Assembly: GCF_900129505.1 (NCBI RefSeq)
Contig: NZ_LT670818.1
Coordinates: forward strand, 1,240,001 to 1,304,000
DNA length: 64,000 nucleotides
DNA from: Bradyrhizobium erythrophlei
Lineage (GTDB): Bacteria > Pseudomonadota > Alphaproteobacteria > Rhizobiales > Xanthobacteraceae
Direction of reading: 5' to 3'
Part shown: in pieces, positions 41,304-50,484 of the stretch
Position numbering within the stretch: position 1 is the stretch's first letter
How the letters are laid out: each line of letters starts with the position of its first letter
Program-made: the position numbers and the translations under genes
The notes under the pieces: model-generated
Databases searched by the model: none
What the model was told of the DNA's origin: nothing
Seen by the model: only the letters and a program-made list of their open reading frames with translations

Positions 41304-42851
41304 GTGCTAGGCTTGGAGATCACCGAGATCGATTCCCGCATCGTGACAGGCCTGAAGCAGAACATCGCGCTATCGCCTGGAATTCACGGCGCCGATCGCG
41401 GCTGGGCGCCCCGGCTGTCGCAGGAAGCCCGGTTGAGGCAGCTTGAGGACGAACTGGCGCGGCACGCCATCGAGGGCTGCGCCGTCGAGACCGAGATCGA
41501 GCGCGCGGTCCTGCTCGGCGCGCTCAACCGGGAACCGGACGCCCGGCAAGCCTTCGTCGACATCCTGCGGCGGGCGCCGACGAATTTTTCCGCGCTCAAC
41601 GAATTCGGGACGCTGTTGACGAACATGGGCGCGATCGATGCGGCCTGCCGCGTCTATTCGGAGGCGATCGCCCATCATCCCGACAATCCGATCGGGCACG
41701 TGAACCTGGCCAACCTGCTGCTTCGCGCCAACCGGCACGGGGACGCGCGGGCGCATTACGAAGCGGTGTTGCGGATCGATCCCGAACATGCGCCGGCGCA
41801 CCAGGGCCTCGGCGCCGTGCTCTCGGATCTCGGCGAGCGCGCCGCCGCGCGCCATCATTTCGAAAAGGGCTTTCGCGGCCATGCCGTTTCGAGCCTGCCA
41901 TATCGCGGCACCACGCCGCCGGTCGCCCTGCTGCAACTGGTGTCCTCGGGCGGCGGCAACATCCCGACCGCGCCGTTTCTGGACGACCGCGTGTTTCTGA
42001 CGTCCGTCATCGTCACGGATTATCTCGACCCCGCAAGTCCGCTGCCGCCGCATCGGCTGATCTTCAACGCCATCGGAGATGCGGATCTGTGTCAGCCGGC
42101 GCTGAAGGCCGCGACGCGGATGGTCGCGCGGACGAGCGCACCGGTCATCAATGATCCCCGCGCGGTGATGGAAACCGGCCGGATTGGCAATTCAAGGCGG
42201 TTACGTGCCCTGCAGGGTGTGGTGACACCGCGCACCCTGGCGATGGCCCGCCGCATTCTGGCTGGCCCCGAGGGCGCCGGTTCGATCGCCAACCACGGGC
42301 TCACCTTTCCGCTGCTGCTGCGTTCTCCCGGCTATCACACCGGCCGCAATTTTGTCCTGGTCGAAGCGGCTGCGGGGCTGTCTGCCGCGGCCGCCAGCCT
42401 TCCCGGCGACGATCTCCTGGTGATCGAATATCTCGACGCCCGCGGCGAAGACGGCAACGCGCGCAAGTACCGCGTCATGATGATCGATGGCCGGATATAT
42501 CCGTCGCATCTGGCGATATCCGCGAACTGGAAGGTGCACTACTTCACCTCGGATATGGCCGACCACCCGGAATATCGGCGCGAGGAGGCGGATTTCCTTC
42601 GCGACATGCCCGCGGTCCTCGGCAGCAAGGCCATGACGGCGCTCGAATGCATACGGGACCGCCTCGGCCTCGACTATGCGGGCGTGGATTTCGGGCTTGG
42701 TCCGGATGGCGATCTCTTGTTGTTCGAGGCCAACGCGACCATGGTGATCGCGCCGCCCGGCGCCGACGAGCGCTGGGCCTATCGGCGCGACGCGATCGGC
42801 AAAATTCGCGACGCCGTCGTCACCATGATCCTGCAGAAATCAAATTGCTGA
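41304..42851 (+). CDS. TPR protein with C-terminal ATP-grasp-like domain, paralogue
   Basis: The 515-residue product opens with a short helical N-terminus and three TPR-type repeats (about 70-200; AFVDILRRAPTNFSALNEFG, ACRVYSEAIAHHPDNPIG). The shared second domain follows: IVTDYLDPASPLPPHRLIFNAIGDADLC, KYRVMMIDGRIYPSHLAIS, NWKVHYFTSDMADH and FEANAT with the metal-binding Glu/Asn pair. It aligns with the C-terminal half of the neighbouring gene but is clearly diverged. The start codon is GTG at 41304 with only a weak ribosome site, so a later start is possible. The gap of 208 bp between the two genes should hold both promoters. Confidence 0.72.
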   Translation: MLGLEITEIDSRIVTGLKQNIALSPGIHGADRGWAPRLSQEARLRQLEDELARHAIEGCAVETEIERAVLLGALNREPDARQAFVDILRRAPTNFSALNEFGTLLTNMGAIDAACRVYSEAIAHHPDNPIGHVNLANLLLRANRHGDARAHYEAVLRIDPEHAPAHQGLGAVLSDLGERAAARHHFEKGFRGHAVSSLPYRGTTPPVALLQLVSSGGGNIPTAPFLDDRVFLTSVIVTDYLDPASPLPPHRLIFNAIGDADLCQPALKAATRMVARTSAPVINDPRAVMETGRIGNSRRLRALQGVVTPRTLAMARRILAGPEGAGSIANHGLTFPLLLRSPGYHTGRNFVLVEAAAGLSAAAASLPGDDLLVIEYLDARGEDGNARKYRVMMIDGRIYPSHLAISANWKVHYFTSDMADHPEYRREEADFLRDMPAVLGSKAMTALECIRDRLGLDYAGVDFGLGPDGDLLLFEANATMVIAPPGADERWAYRRDAIGKIRDAVVTMILQKSNC

Positions 42852-43089
42852 GCGGACCTGTCGTTCAGGCGGAGCCGGCGGCCTTCCGCGGACAAAGTTG
42901 CATACTCCGCGGGCAATTTGATTCGGATTCCAATGCTGCAGTGCGTCTGATACGCCGCCGCATTTCGTTTGGCGAAATAATGGCGATACAAATTTTCTCT
43001 TTTGTCGTTTGCGCCGTCCTTTGATTGACGATGTCGTGATCTCAGGTAGCATCTCGCCACGATCCGCTAGAGATCGAACTGGAGGGTAC

Positions 43090-44766
43090 ATGAAACGCAG
43101 CATTGGGCTGGCCGCTGGCCTTGTCATTCTCACTTCGTTGGGAGCGAGCGCTCAAACGACCGATCAACTGGTCAAGGGAGCGACCGACACATCGAACGTC
43201 CTCAATTACGGCATGGGTTATAATCTGCAGCGGTTCAGCCCGCTGACGCAGATCAACAAGGACAACGCCAAAAACCTTGTGCCGGTCTGGAATTACAGCT
43301 TTGCCGACGATCGCAGCGAGGAGTCGCAGCCGCTCGTCTATCAGGGCGTCCTCTACGTCACCACCCATGCGGCGACGATGGCGGTCGACGCCAAAACCGG
43401 CAAGCAGATCTGGAAGACCAAGGTCGAATATCCGCCGGAAACCCCGCGGATCGTGTGCTGCGGCATCATCAATCGGGGTGCGGCGATCTACGAAGGCAAG
43501 ATTTTCCGCACCACGCTCGACGCCAACGTCGTCGCGCTCGACGCCAAAACCGGCAAGGAAGTCTGGCGCCAGAAAGCCGCCGACATCAAGGAGGGCTATT
43601 CGATGACGGTGGCGCCGCTGGTCGCGGACGGCGTCGTCCTGACCGGCATCTCCGGCGCGGAATTCGGCACCCGCGGCTTCATCGACGGCTGGGATCCCGA
43701 GACGGGCAAGCATCTGTGGCGCACCCACACCGTGCCCACTCCCGATGAGCCCGGCGGCGATACCTGGAAGGGCGACACCTGGAAACTCGGTGGCGGATCG
43801 ACCTGGATCACCGGCTCTTACGATCCGGAACTGAACACGGTCTATTGGGGCATCGGCAACCCCGGTCCGTTCAACGCCGCGGTGCGCCCCGGCGACAATC
43901 TCTATACCTGCGCGGTGCTGGCGCTGGAGCCGAGGACCGGCAAGATCAAATGGCATTACCAGTTCTCGCCGAACAACCCGTTCGACTATGATTCGGTCGC
44001 CGAGATGGTGCTGGCCGACCTCAACGTCGAAGGCAAACAGACCAAGGTGCTGATGGACGCCAATCGAAACGGTTTCTTCTATGTGCTCGACCGCACCAAC
44101 GGAAAGCTGCTGGCGGCCAATCCCTATGTGAAGGTCAACTGGGCATCCGGCATCGACATGAAGACCGGGAGGCCGATCGAGACCGATATCATCAGGGATG
44201 CCCGCGACGGCAAGAAGGTCGTCGTGTACCCGTCGATTCTCGGCGGCAAGAACTGGGAGCCGATGTCGTTCAATCCGCAAACCGGCCTCGCCTATGCCAA
44301 CACGCTCTCTATCGGCGGCCATTACAAGACCGAGCCGGCGACCTACAAGGCGGGTGAATGGTATCTCGGCATGGACCTGACGGATCTGTGGGAGTGGCCG
44401 GAAGGCGACGCGCCGCGCGGCCACCTCAAGGCGATCGATCCCTTGTCCGGCAAGACCAAGTGGGAAGCGCCGAGCGCGATCCCGCGTTTCTCCGGCGTGC
44501 TGTCGACCGCCGGTGGCGTCGTGTTCTCCGGCCAGTTGACCGGCGAGTTCGAGGCGTTCGACGCCGATAGCGGCAAGAAGCTGTGGCAGTTCCAGACCGG
44601 CTCGGGCATCGAGGGTCAGCCGGTGACGTGGCAGCAGGATGGTGTGCAATATGTCGCCGTCAACAGCGGCTATGGCGGCGTTTATTCGCTGTTTGCCGGC
44701 GACGAACGGCTGGCCAACGTGCCGGCCGGCGGATCACTGTGGGTGTTCGCGGTAAAAGCCCAGTAG
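43090..44766 (+). CDS. PQQ-dependent alcohol dehydrogenase, XoxF/ExaF-like
   Basis: The 558-residue periplasmic quinoprotein has a signal peptide (to about residue 21) and an eight-bladed propeller with repeated 'DAKTGK..W' tryptophan-docking motifs. The vicinal disulphide Cys123-Cys124, metal ligands Glu191 (GAEFG) and Asn257 (GIGNPG), and catalytic Asp299 are visible. Asp301, two residues on (FDYDS), is the extra acidic ligand that marks lanthanide-dependent enzymes. It oxidises an alcohol and passes electrons to the cytochrome c encoded next. GGAGGG lies just upstream of the ATG. Substrate identity is not shown by the sequence. Confidence 0.88.
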   Translation: MKRSIGLAAGLVILTSLGASAQTTDQLVKGATDTSNVLNYGMGYNLQRFSPLTQINKDNAKNLVPVWNYSFADDRSEESQPLVYQGVLYVTTHAATMAVDAKTGKQIWKTKVEYPPETPRIVCCGIINRGAAIYEGKIFRTTLDANVVALDAKTGKEVWRQKAADIKEGYSMTVAPLVADGVVLTGISGAEFGTRGFIDGWDPETGKHLWRTHTVPTPDEPGGDTWKGDTWKLGGGSTWITGSYDPELNTVYWGIGNPGPFNAAVRPGDNLYTCAVLALEPRTGKIKWHYQFSPNNPFDYDSVAEMVLADLNVEGKQTKVLMDANRNGFFYVLDRTNGKLLAANPYVKVNWASGIDMKTGRPIETDIIRDARDGKKVVVYPSILGGKNWEPMSFNPQTGLAYANTLSIGGHYKTEPATYKAGEWYLGMDLTDLWEWPEGDAPRGHLKAIDPLSGKTKWEAPSAIPRFSGVLSTAGGVVFSGQLTGEFEAFDADSGKKLWQFQTGSGIEGQPVTWQQDGVQYVAVNSGYGGVYSLFAGDERLANVPAGGSLWVFAVKAQ

Positions 44767-44776
44767 TGGTTCTGGA

Positions 44777-45130
44777 ATGATCAAGCCAGCTTTGATTGCG
44801 GCGGCGACGTATTTCGCCGCCGCAATGACGGTAAGTGCGCAGACGACGACGCCTGCCGCGACGCCGAGCCAGAATGCCGGCGCGGATCAGGCGCAGATCG
44901 ACCAGGGCAAGGGCGTCTATGCCCACAACTGCTCGCACTGCCACGGCCCCAATATGGTCAACGGCGGCACGGTCGCGCCGGACCTGCGCGCCTTTCCGAA
45001 CGACAGAGACCGCTTCGTCACCACGGTGAAGCGAGGCAAGAACGGCAGGATGCCGCCCTGGGGCGACGTCTTGAATGACGATCAGATCGCCACGCTATGG
45101 GACTATCTCGCGAGCCGGAGAACGCCATGA
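44777..45130 (+). CDS. Periplasmic cytochrome c (XoxG-like)
   Basis: The 117-residue protein has a signal peptide ending near residue 21 (VSAQ) and one class I haem site: CSHCH for covalent haem attachment and a Met in NGRMPPWG as likely sixth ligand. Its size and position directly after the PQQ dehydrogenase fit the electron acceptor role of XoxG or a c6-like relative. It begins 10 bases after the dehydrogenase stop and overlaps the next gene by four bases. Confidence 0.9.
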   Translation: MIKPALIAAATYFAAAMTVSAQTTTPAATPSQNAGADQAQIDQGKGVYAHNCSHCHGPNMVNGGTVAPDLRAFPNDRDRFVTTVKRGKNGRMPPWGDVLNDDQIATLWDYLASRRTP

Positions 45131-46074
45131 GGATCTGGCTTAAATCATCCGGAGCCGCGGCGGCGCTGATCGCAGCCTTCACCCTGCCCGCTTCCGCCGC
45201 CGGCGAGGTGCTCAAGGTCTGCCTCGACGAGGATCTGCCGCCGCTTTCGGCGCATCATCGCGGCAAGCCCGACAGCGGTTTCGACGTCGCGTTGGCCGGC
45301 GCGATCGCGGAGAAACTCGACCGGCCGCTGAAGATCCAATGGTTCGAAAGCAAGCTCGACGAAGATTCGAGCCCGGCGCTGGAAGCCAATGCGCTGCTGT
45401 CGGACGGCCGCTGTTCCCTCGTCGGCAGCTATGCCCTGACGAGGGACTCGCTGGTCGTGCCGGGCGTCAAGACGGCCAAGCTGCCCGATTTCGACGGCGC
45501 CACCATTGCCGATCGCAGGGGGCGCCGCGTGCCGCTCGGCATATTGACGCCCAGCCAGCCTTATCTTTATTCGCCGCTGACCATCGCGCTTGGCGCCAAG
45601 GCGAGCGAGAAGGCGCGCGATCGCCACATGGCCGGCATCGGTGACCTCGCGGGGCTTCGCATCGGGATCGAAAGCGGGACGCTCGCCGACGCCGTTCTGA
45701 TGACCTTCGACAACGGGCGGCTGATCGACAACATCACCCATCTGGTGCCGGGGCGGGACGATCTGCTCGGCGCGCTCGACCGCGGCGACCTCGACGCGAC
45801 CCTGCTCGATCTGCGCCGGCTCGACGCCTATCGCGCCGCCCATCCCGACAGCAAGATCACGGGCTCCGGCTATTATTATCCAATCGGCGTCAATCGCGGC
45901 TATGTCGGCCTCGCCTCCGACCCGGCTCTGCTTGCTGGGGTCAACAAGGCGCTCACCGATTTGCAGGGCTCGGGAACCATCGCCGCGCTCGCCCGGACCG
46001 CCGGGCTCACCTATCTGCCGCCGCGCGAGCCGGCGATCCTCGGCGACGTCTGGCTGAAGGTGCTCGGGAAATAA
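45127..46074 (+). CDS. Periplasmic binding-type protein, XoxJ-like
   Basis: The 315-residue protein has a signal peptide (to about residue 24, PASAAG) and an amino-acid-binding family-3 fold: VLKVCLDEDLPPLS at the start, FDVALAGAIAEKL, then the hinge and second lobe (GLRIGIESGTLADAVLM). Position and fold match XoxJ/MoxJ, accessory proteins thought to help activate PQQ dehydrogenases. Start and the cytochrome stop overlap as ATGA, so the three genes form one operon. Two Cys residues (CLDED and GRCSLVG) may form a disulphide. Confidence 0.82.
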   Translation: MRIWLKSSGAAAALIAAFTLPASAAGEVLKVCLDEDLPPLSAHHRGKPDSGFDVALAGAIAEKLDRPLKIQWFESKLDEDSSPALEANALLSDGRCSLVGSYALTRDSLVVPGVKTAKLPDFDGATIADRRGRRVPLGILTPSQPYLYSPLTIALGAKASEKARDRHMAGIGDLAGLRIGIESGTLADAVLMTFDNGRLIDNITHLVPGRDDLLGALDRGDLDATLLDLRRLDAYRAAHPDSKITGSGYYYPIGVNRGYVGLASDPALLAGVNKALTDLQGSGTIAALARTAGLTYLPPREPAILGDVWLKVLGK

Positions 46075-46255
46075 AGCGCTTGGCAAATAATGACCAAGCC
46101 GGCGCGGAGCAAAAGCCCGTGCGCCGGGCTTACGAAATGATGCCGCAGGCAGGATCGGCCTGCGCGCATTGGCATGATTTTCCGCGCCGGATTCACCGGG
46201 CCGAAAGTTCTTGGGTCCATGGTGCACAACTGGACGCAACCCGAAGATCGACATC

Positions 46256-47008
46256 ATGAAGCCGCAAGAGTCCGCGCTGCAAGTGCGAGGGTTAACAAAG
46301 CGTTTTGACCGCCTCGCGGTCGATGCGCTCGATCTCACGGTGCGATCCGGCGAGTTTTACGCACTAGTCGGCCCCAACGGCGCCGGCAAGACCACGACAT
46401 TGCGCATGGTGGCCGGGCTGTTGCGGCCCGACGCCGGGTCGGTCGCGGTGTTCGGCATCGACGCGCTGTCCGATTCCGTCGCCGCCAAGCAGATGATGGC
46501 GTGGGTTTCCGACGAGCCGATGATCTACGACAAGCTGACGCCGCTGGAATACCTCGAATTCGTCGCCGGCCTGTGGGGCATCGATCCCGCGACGTCGGAA
46601 CCGGCCGCGCACCATTTGCTGGTCTCGCTTGGGCTGGAGCCGCATCTGCACGAGCGCTGCGAGGGATTTTCCAAGGGCATGCGCCAGAAGGTCGCGCTGG
46701 CGGGAGCATTGGTGCATGACCCCCGCCTGATCATCCTGGACGAGCCGCTGACCGGCCTCGACGCGGTGTCCGCGCGCCACGTCAAGGGCTTGCTCGGCGA
46801 TCGCGTCCGCTCCGGCTGCACCGTGATCATGACTACGCATATTCTCGAAGTCGCCGAGCGCATGGCCGACCGCATCGGCGTCATCGCCGCGGGCCGGCTG
46901 GTCGCCGAGGGCACGCTCGCCGAACTGCGCCAGCAGAACGGACACACCGACACCAGCCTCGAAGACCTGTTCATCGCGCTGGTCGATGTCGAGGCCGCCG
47001 CGGCATGA
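46256..47008 (+). CDS. ABC-2 type transporter ATPase
   Basis: The 250-residue ATPase has Walker A GPNGAGKTTT, signature FSKGMRQK, Walker B LIILDEPLTGLD and a switch His in TTHILEVAE. This composition is typical of exporters of the ABC-2 class. It overlaps the permease gene by four bases. The ATG at 46256 suits the domain start MKPQESALQVRGLTKRF. The gene begins 182 bases after the XoxJ-like gene on the same strand, so it could belong to the same transcription unit, but there is no direct evidence. Confidence 0.9.
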   Translation: MKPQESALQVRGLTKRFDRLAVDALDLTVRSGEFYALVGPNGAGKTTTLRMVAGLLRPDAGSVAVFGIDALSDSVAAKQMMAWVSDEPMIYDKLTPLEYLEFVAGLWGIDPATSEPAAHHLLVSLGLEPHLHERCEGFSKGMRQKVALAGALVHDPRLIILDEPLTGLDAVSARHVKGLLGDRVRSGCTVIMTTHILEVAERMADRIGVIAAGRLVAEGTLAELRQQNGHTDTSLEDLFIALVDVEAAAA

Positions 47009-48528
47009 GTTCGGCCACTGCGCTCACCTGGTTTGCCCGCCACGAAATCCGGCTGGCATGGCGCGAATGGCTCGCGATGATGACGGGCGGCCGGCGCAAG
47101 CGAACCCGCGCCGTCATCGGCCTCGTGATCTTCGCCGCCATCATGCATCTGCCCGCCTATGCCGTCATCGGCCGGTTCGCGGACCTGCGCGCGCCGCTCG
47201 ACAAATCCTCGCTGATCGTGATGACGGCGACCATCTTCCTGGCCTGGGCCTTGATGCTGTCGCAGGCGATCGAATCGGTGACGCGGGTGTTCTACGCCCG
47301 TGCCGATCTCGACCTGATCATGTCCTCGCCGGCCCGGCTGGAAAACGTTTTTTCGATCCGCATCGCGGCGATCGCACTGACGGTGATCGCGATGGCGCTG
47401 TTGTTCTCGACGCCTTTCGTCGACGTTCTCATGATCGGCGGCGGCATCAGATGGCTCGCGGCGTACGGCGTCGTGGTCGCGATCGGGCTCTCCGCCGCGG
47501 CGATGGCGATCGCGGTCACGATCGGGCTGTTCCGGCTGATCGGTCCGAGCCGCACGCGTCTGGCGGCGCAGATTCTCGCCGCCGTCATCGGGGCCGGCTT
47601 TGTCATCGCGCTGCAGATCGCCGCCATCCTGTCCTACGGCACGCTGTCGCGCTTCGCGGTGCTGACCTCGGACGCCGCCGCCCGCTTTGCGCCCGACGCC
47701 GACAGCGTCGTGTGGTGGCCGGCGCGCGCGGTGCTCGGCGACGGCGAGGCGCTGCTGCTGCTATTGGCCGGTGGACTCTTGTTGCTCGGCGCCGTGATGG
47801 CGATTTTCGCTAGCCGATTCGCCGACACCGCGGTGCGCGCCTCGGCCAGTGCCCGGCCGAACCATCAGGGGTCCCGCGGCAAGGCATTCCGTGGCGGCTC
47901 GCGGCAGCAGGCGCTGCGGCGCAAGGAATTCGTGCTTTTGCGGCGCGATCCCTGGCTGGTGTCGCAGACCCTGATGCAGCTCCTGTACCTGGTGCCGCCG
48001 GCGGTAATGCTGTGGCGCAGTTTCAATGACAGCTCCCTGGCCATCGTGCTGATCACCCCGGTCATCGTTATGGCGGCCGGCCAGCTCGCCGGTGGTCTCG
48101 CCTGGCTGACGATTTCGGGCGAAGACGCCGCCGACCTGGTGGCGACCGCGCCACTGAAACCCTCGCGCGTGATCCGCGCCAAGATCGAGGTGGTGCTGAT
48201 CGCGATCGCCGTCATCTTCGCGCCGCTGGTCGCAGCATTGCTGTTTGCCTCGCCGCTGCAGGCGGTGGTCACCGCGGCCGGCGTCATTGTCGGGGCGGCT
48301 TCAGCCACCGCGATCCAGCTATGGTTCCGAGTGCAGGCCAGGCGCAGCCAGTTTCGCCGCCGCCAGACCTCGTCGCGGCTGGCGACGTTTGCCGAAGCCT
48401 TTTCCTCGATCGGATGGGCCGCGACCGCAGCGCTCGCTTTGGTGATCCCGATCGCCGCGCTCGTCAGCGGCCTGATGACGGCAGCCATTGTCGCGGCAAC
48501 CTGGAAGCTCAGCCCGCGGCGGGGGTGA
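47005..48528 (+). CDS. ABC-2 type transporter membrane protein
   Basis: The 507-residue protein has many hydrophobic segments (about 11), in two halves separated by a hydrophilic region (about residues 273-320) with RKEFVLLRRDPWLVSQTLMQL. Such long permeases pair with one ATPase and export drugs, polysaccharides or lipids; substrate unknown. It ends close to the convergent hydrolase gene at 48542. Confidence 0.85.
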   Translation: MSSATALTWFARHEIRLAWREWLAMMTGGRRKRTRAVIGLVIFAAIMHLPAYAVIGRFADLRAPLDKSSLIVMTATIFLAWALMLSQAIESVTRVFYARADLDLIMSSPARLENVFSIRIAAIALTVIAMALLFSTPFVDVLMIGGGIRWLAAYGVVVAIGLSAAAMAIAVTIGLFRLIGPSRTRLAAQILAAVIGAGFVIALQIAAILSYGTLSRFAVLTSDAAARFAPDADSVVWWPARAVLGDGEALLLLLAGGLLLLGAVMAIFASRFADTAVRASASARPNHQGSRGKAFRGGSRQQALRRKEFVLLRRDPWLVSQTLMQLLYLVPPAVMLWRSFNDSSLAIVLITPVIVMAAGQLAGGLAWLTISGEDAADLVATAPLKPSRVIRAKIEVVLIAIAVIFAPLVAALLFASPLQAVVTAAGVIVGAASATAIQLWFRVQARRSQFRRRQTSSRLATFAEAFSSIGWAATAALALVIPIAALVSGLMTAAIVAATWKLSPRRG

Positions 48529-48541
48529 ACGCACTTGCACG

Positions 48542-49483
48542 CTATGCCCCAATCAACTCCATCACCGCGGCGGCGAACGCTTCCGGCTCTTCCTGCGGCA
48601 GATTGTGGCCCGCGCGCGGGATCACGCGATGGATGCGGCGGCCTGAAAACCTCGTCGCCTGCGCCGCGCCGTCGGTCGCGGCAGCGACGCCATCACCGTC
48701 GCCGTCCAGCGTCACGGCTGGGACCGCGATCGCCGGCAGCGCTGCCAGCCGGCGCTGGATGCCGGCATAGTGCGGATCGCCTTCCGCGAGGCCGAAGCGA
48801 TGACGATAGCTGTGGATCACGACGTCGACATAGTCGGGATTGTCGTACGCCACTGCGGTCCGCTCGAAACACGCATCGTCGAAATGCCAGTTCGGCGACC
48901 ATTGCTGCCACAGGATACGGGCGATGCCGCGCCGGTCGGCGGCAAGACCGGCCCTGCCGCGCTCCAGTTGAAAATAGTATTGATACCACAGCGGGACCTC
49001 GCGCTCCGGCTTCACGGGCACCATTGCCTTTGCAATATCCTGGATCAGATAGCCGTTCACCGAGACGAGGCCGATGCAGCGGTCCGGCCACAACGCCGCG
49101 CCCACACAGGCGGCGTGTCCGCCCCAGTCATAGCCGGCGAACACGGCGCGCTTGATAGCAAGCGCATCCATCAGCGCGATCAGGTCGGCTCCGATCGATG
49201 CCTGCTCTCCCGAGCGCGGCGTCGCCACATCGCGAAACCGGGTCGGACCGTGGCCGCGCAAATAGGGAACGATGGCGCGACAGCCCTGCGCGGCGAGCAG
49301 CGGCGCGACATCGACATAGGAGTGGATATCGTAGGGGAAGCCATGCAGGAGCATCACGACCGGCCCGTCCGCGGGCCCCGCTTCGTAATAGGCGACGTCG
49401 AGGACGCCGGCATCGACATGGCGAAGCGGTTCCAGCCGGTGCTGCGACGGCGCACGTGGCGAACTGCTGGATTGTTGCGTCAC
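48542..49483 (-). CDS. Alpha/beta-fold hydrolase, epoxide-hydrolase-like
   Basis: The 313-residue protein has an oxyanion-loop LLHGFPYD (46-53), the nucleophile elbow AGYDWGG with Asp119, and a terminal His in PRAGHNLPQEEP. An Asp nucleophile places it with epoxide hydrolases and haloalkane dehalogenases rather than esterases. The cap contains DVVIHSYRHRFG. No signal peptide. Substrate unknown. A related enzyme lies at 50485. Confidence 0.85.
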   Translation of the reverse strand: MTQQSSSSPRAPSQHRLEPLRHVDAGVLDVAYYEAGPADGPVVMLLHGFPYDIHSYVDVAPLLAAQGCRAIVPYLRGHGPTRFRDVATPRSGEQASIGADLIALMDALAIKRAVFAGYDWGGHAACVGAALWPDRCIGLVSVNGYLIQDIAKAMVPVKPEREVPLWYQYYFQLERGRAGLAADRRGIARILWQQWSPNWHFDDACFERTAVAYDNPDYVDVVIHSYRHRFGLAEGDPHYAGIQRRLAALPAIAVPAVTLDGDGDGVAAATDGAAQATRFSGRRIHRVIPRAGHNLPQEEPEAFAAAVMELIGA

Positions 49484-49619
49484 TGTGAACTCCTCGCTGC
49501 AACTCGCGGCATTTCCCTGGAGCTTATCGCCTGGACGGCATGCCGCGAATGAAAAAATGCCGCGATGACGGCGGCGGGATTGCGCGATACAGTGCAGTCG
49601 TCACCTGACGAGCCCCGCA

Positions 49620-50438
49620 ATGCAGCGATGCTTCCCCGCCGTTTTTGCCCTGCTGAGTTCCCTGATCGTCTCGGCGGCCGCGGCGCAGGACGCTCCGCGC
49701 AGCGAATGCCTGGCGATGGCCAATGCACCGCCGCGCGTCACGCCGGCCGGCCTCCGCGCCGCCGATACGAAGACCGACGAAGTCGCGATCACCTATGCCG
49801 GCCATTCGACCTACTACATCGACACGCCGGGCGGCATTCGGATCGCGACCGACTATAGCGGCGCCTACACCACCGGCCGGCTGCCCGATGTCGTCACCAT
49901 GAACCGGGCCCACGGCACGCACTACACTTTATTTCCGGATCCGCGCATTCGCCATGTGCTGCACGGCTGGGGTGACGACGGGCAGCCGGCCAGGATCGAG
50001 ACGCGCATCGGCGATGTCTTCATCCGCAACGTCACCACCGACATCCGCCGCTATTACGGCGACGATTCCGGCGGCGAGATGATCAAGGACGGCAACTCGA
50101 TCTTCATCTTCGAGGTCGCCGGCCTCTGCATCGGCCATCTCGGCCATTTGCATCACAAGCTTGACGACAGCCATTTCGCGGCGATCGGCCGGCTCGACAT
50201 CCTGATGGTGCCGATCGACGGCACCTATACGATGTCGCTCGACGGCATCTCGGACATCACGCGGCGCCTGCGGGCCTCCGTGGTGCTGCCGATGCACCGC
50301 TTCATGACCCCGCTCGATGAATTCATGCGAAAGATCGGCCAGCAATTCGCTATCGATACCCGGACCGAGCGGACGCTGACGATTTCGCGGGAGACGTTGC
50401 CGTCAACGCCGACGGTCATCATTCTCAGCGGCGTTTGA
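49620..50438 (+). CDS. Exported MBL-fold protein with altered metal motif
   Basis: A signal peptide (MQRCFPAVFALLSSLIVSAAAAQ) precedes a UlaG-like MBL fold opening ITYAGHSTYYIDTPGGIRIATDY. The usual HxHxDH is replaced by NRAHGTHY with His98 and His101. A second His pair is IGHLGHLHH (His173, His176) and a further ligand may come from VPIDG. The enzyme may bind one metal only, or act differently from UlaG. It is transcribed away from the hydrolase at 48542 and toward the next hydrolase, 46 bases before it. Confidence 0.75.
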   Translation: MQRCFPAVFALLSSLIVSAAAAQDAPRSECLAMANAPPRVTPAGLRAADTKTDEVAITYAGHSTYYIDTPGGIRIATDYSGAYTTGRLPDVVTMNRAHGTHYTLFPDPRIRHVLHGWGDDGQPARIETRIGDVFIRNVTTDIRRYYGDDSGGEMIKDGNSIFIFEVAGLCIGHLGHLHHKLDDSHFAAIGRLDILMVPIDGTYTMSLDGISDITRRLRASVVLPMHRFMTPLDEFMRKIGQQFAIDTRTERTLTISRETLPSTPTVIILSGV

Positions 50439-50484
50439 GGCGTCGGAAAGCTTCACCACCATCAGCTCTCACGCGGGAGGAAAC

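Noticed and set aside
43042..44649. 535-codon open frame opposite the PQQ dehydrogenase
   Set aside because: Shadow frame; the rightward dehydrogenase has all cofactor ligands.
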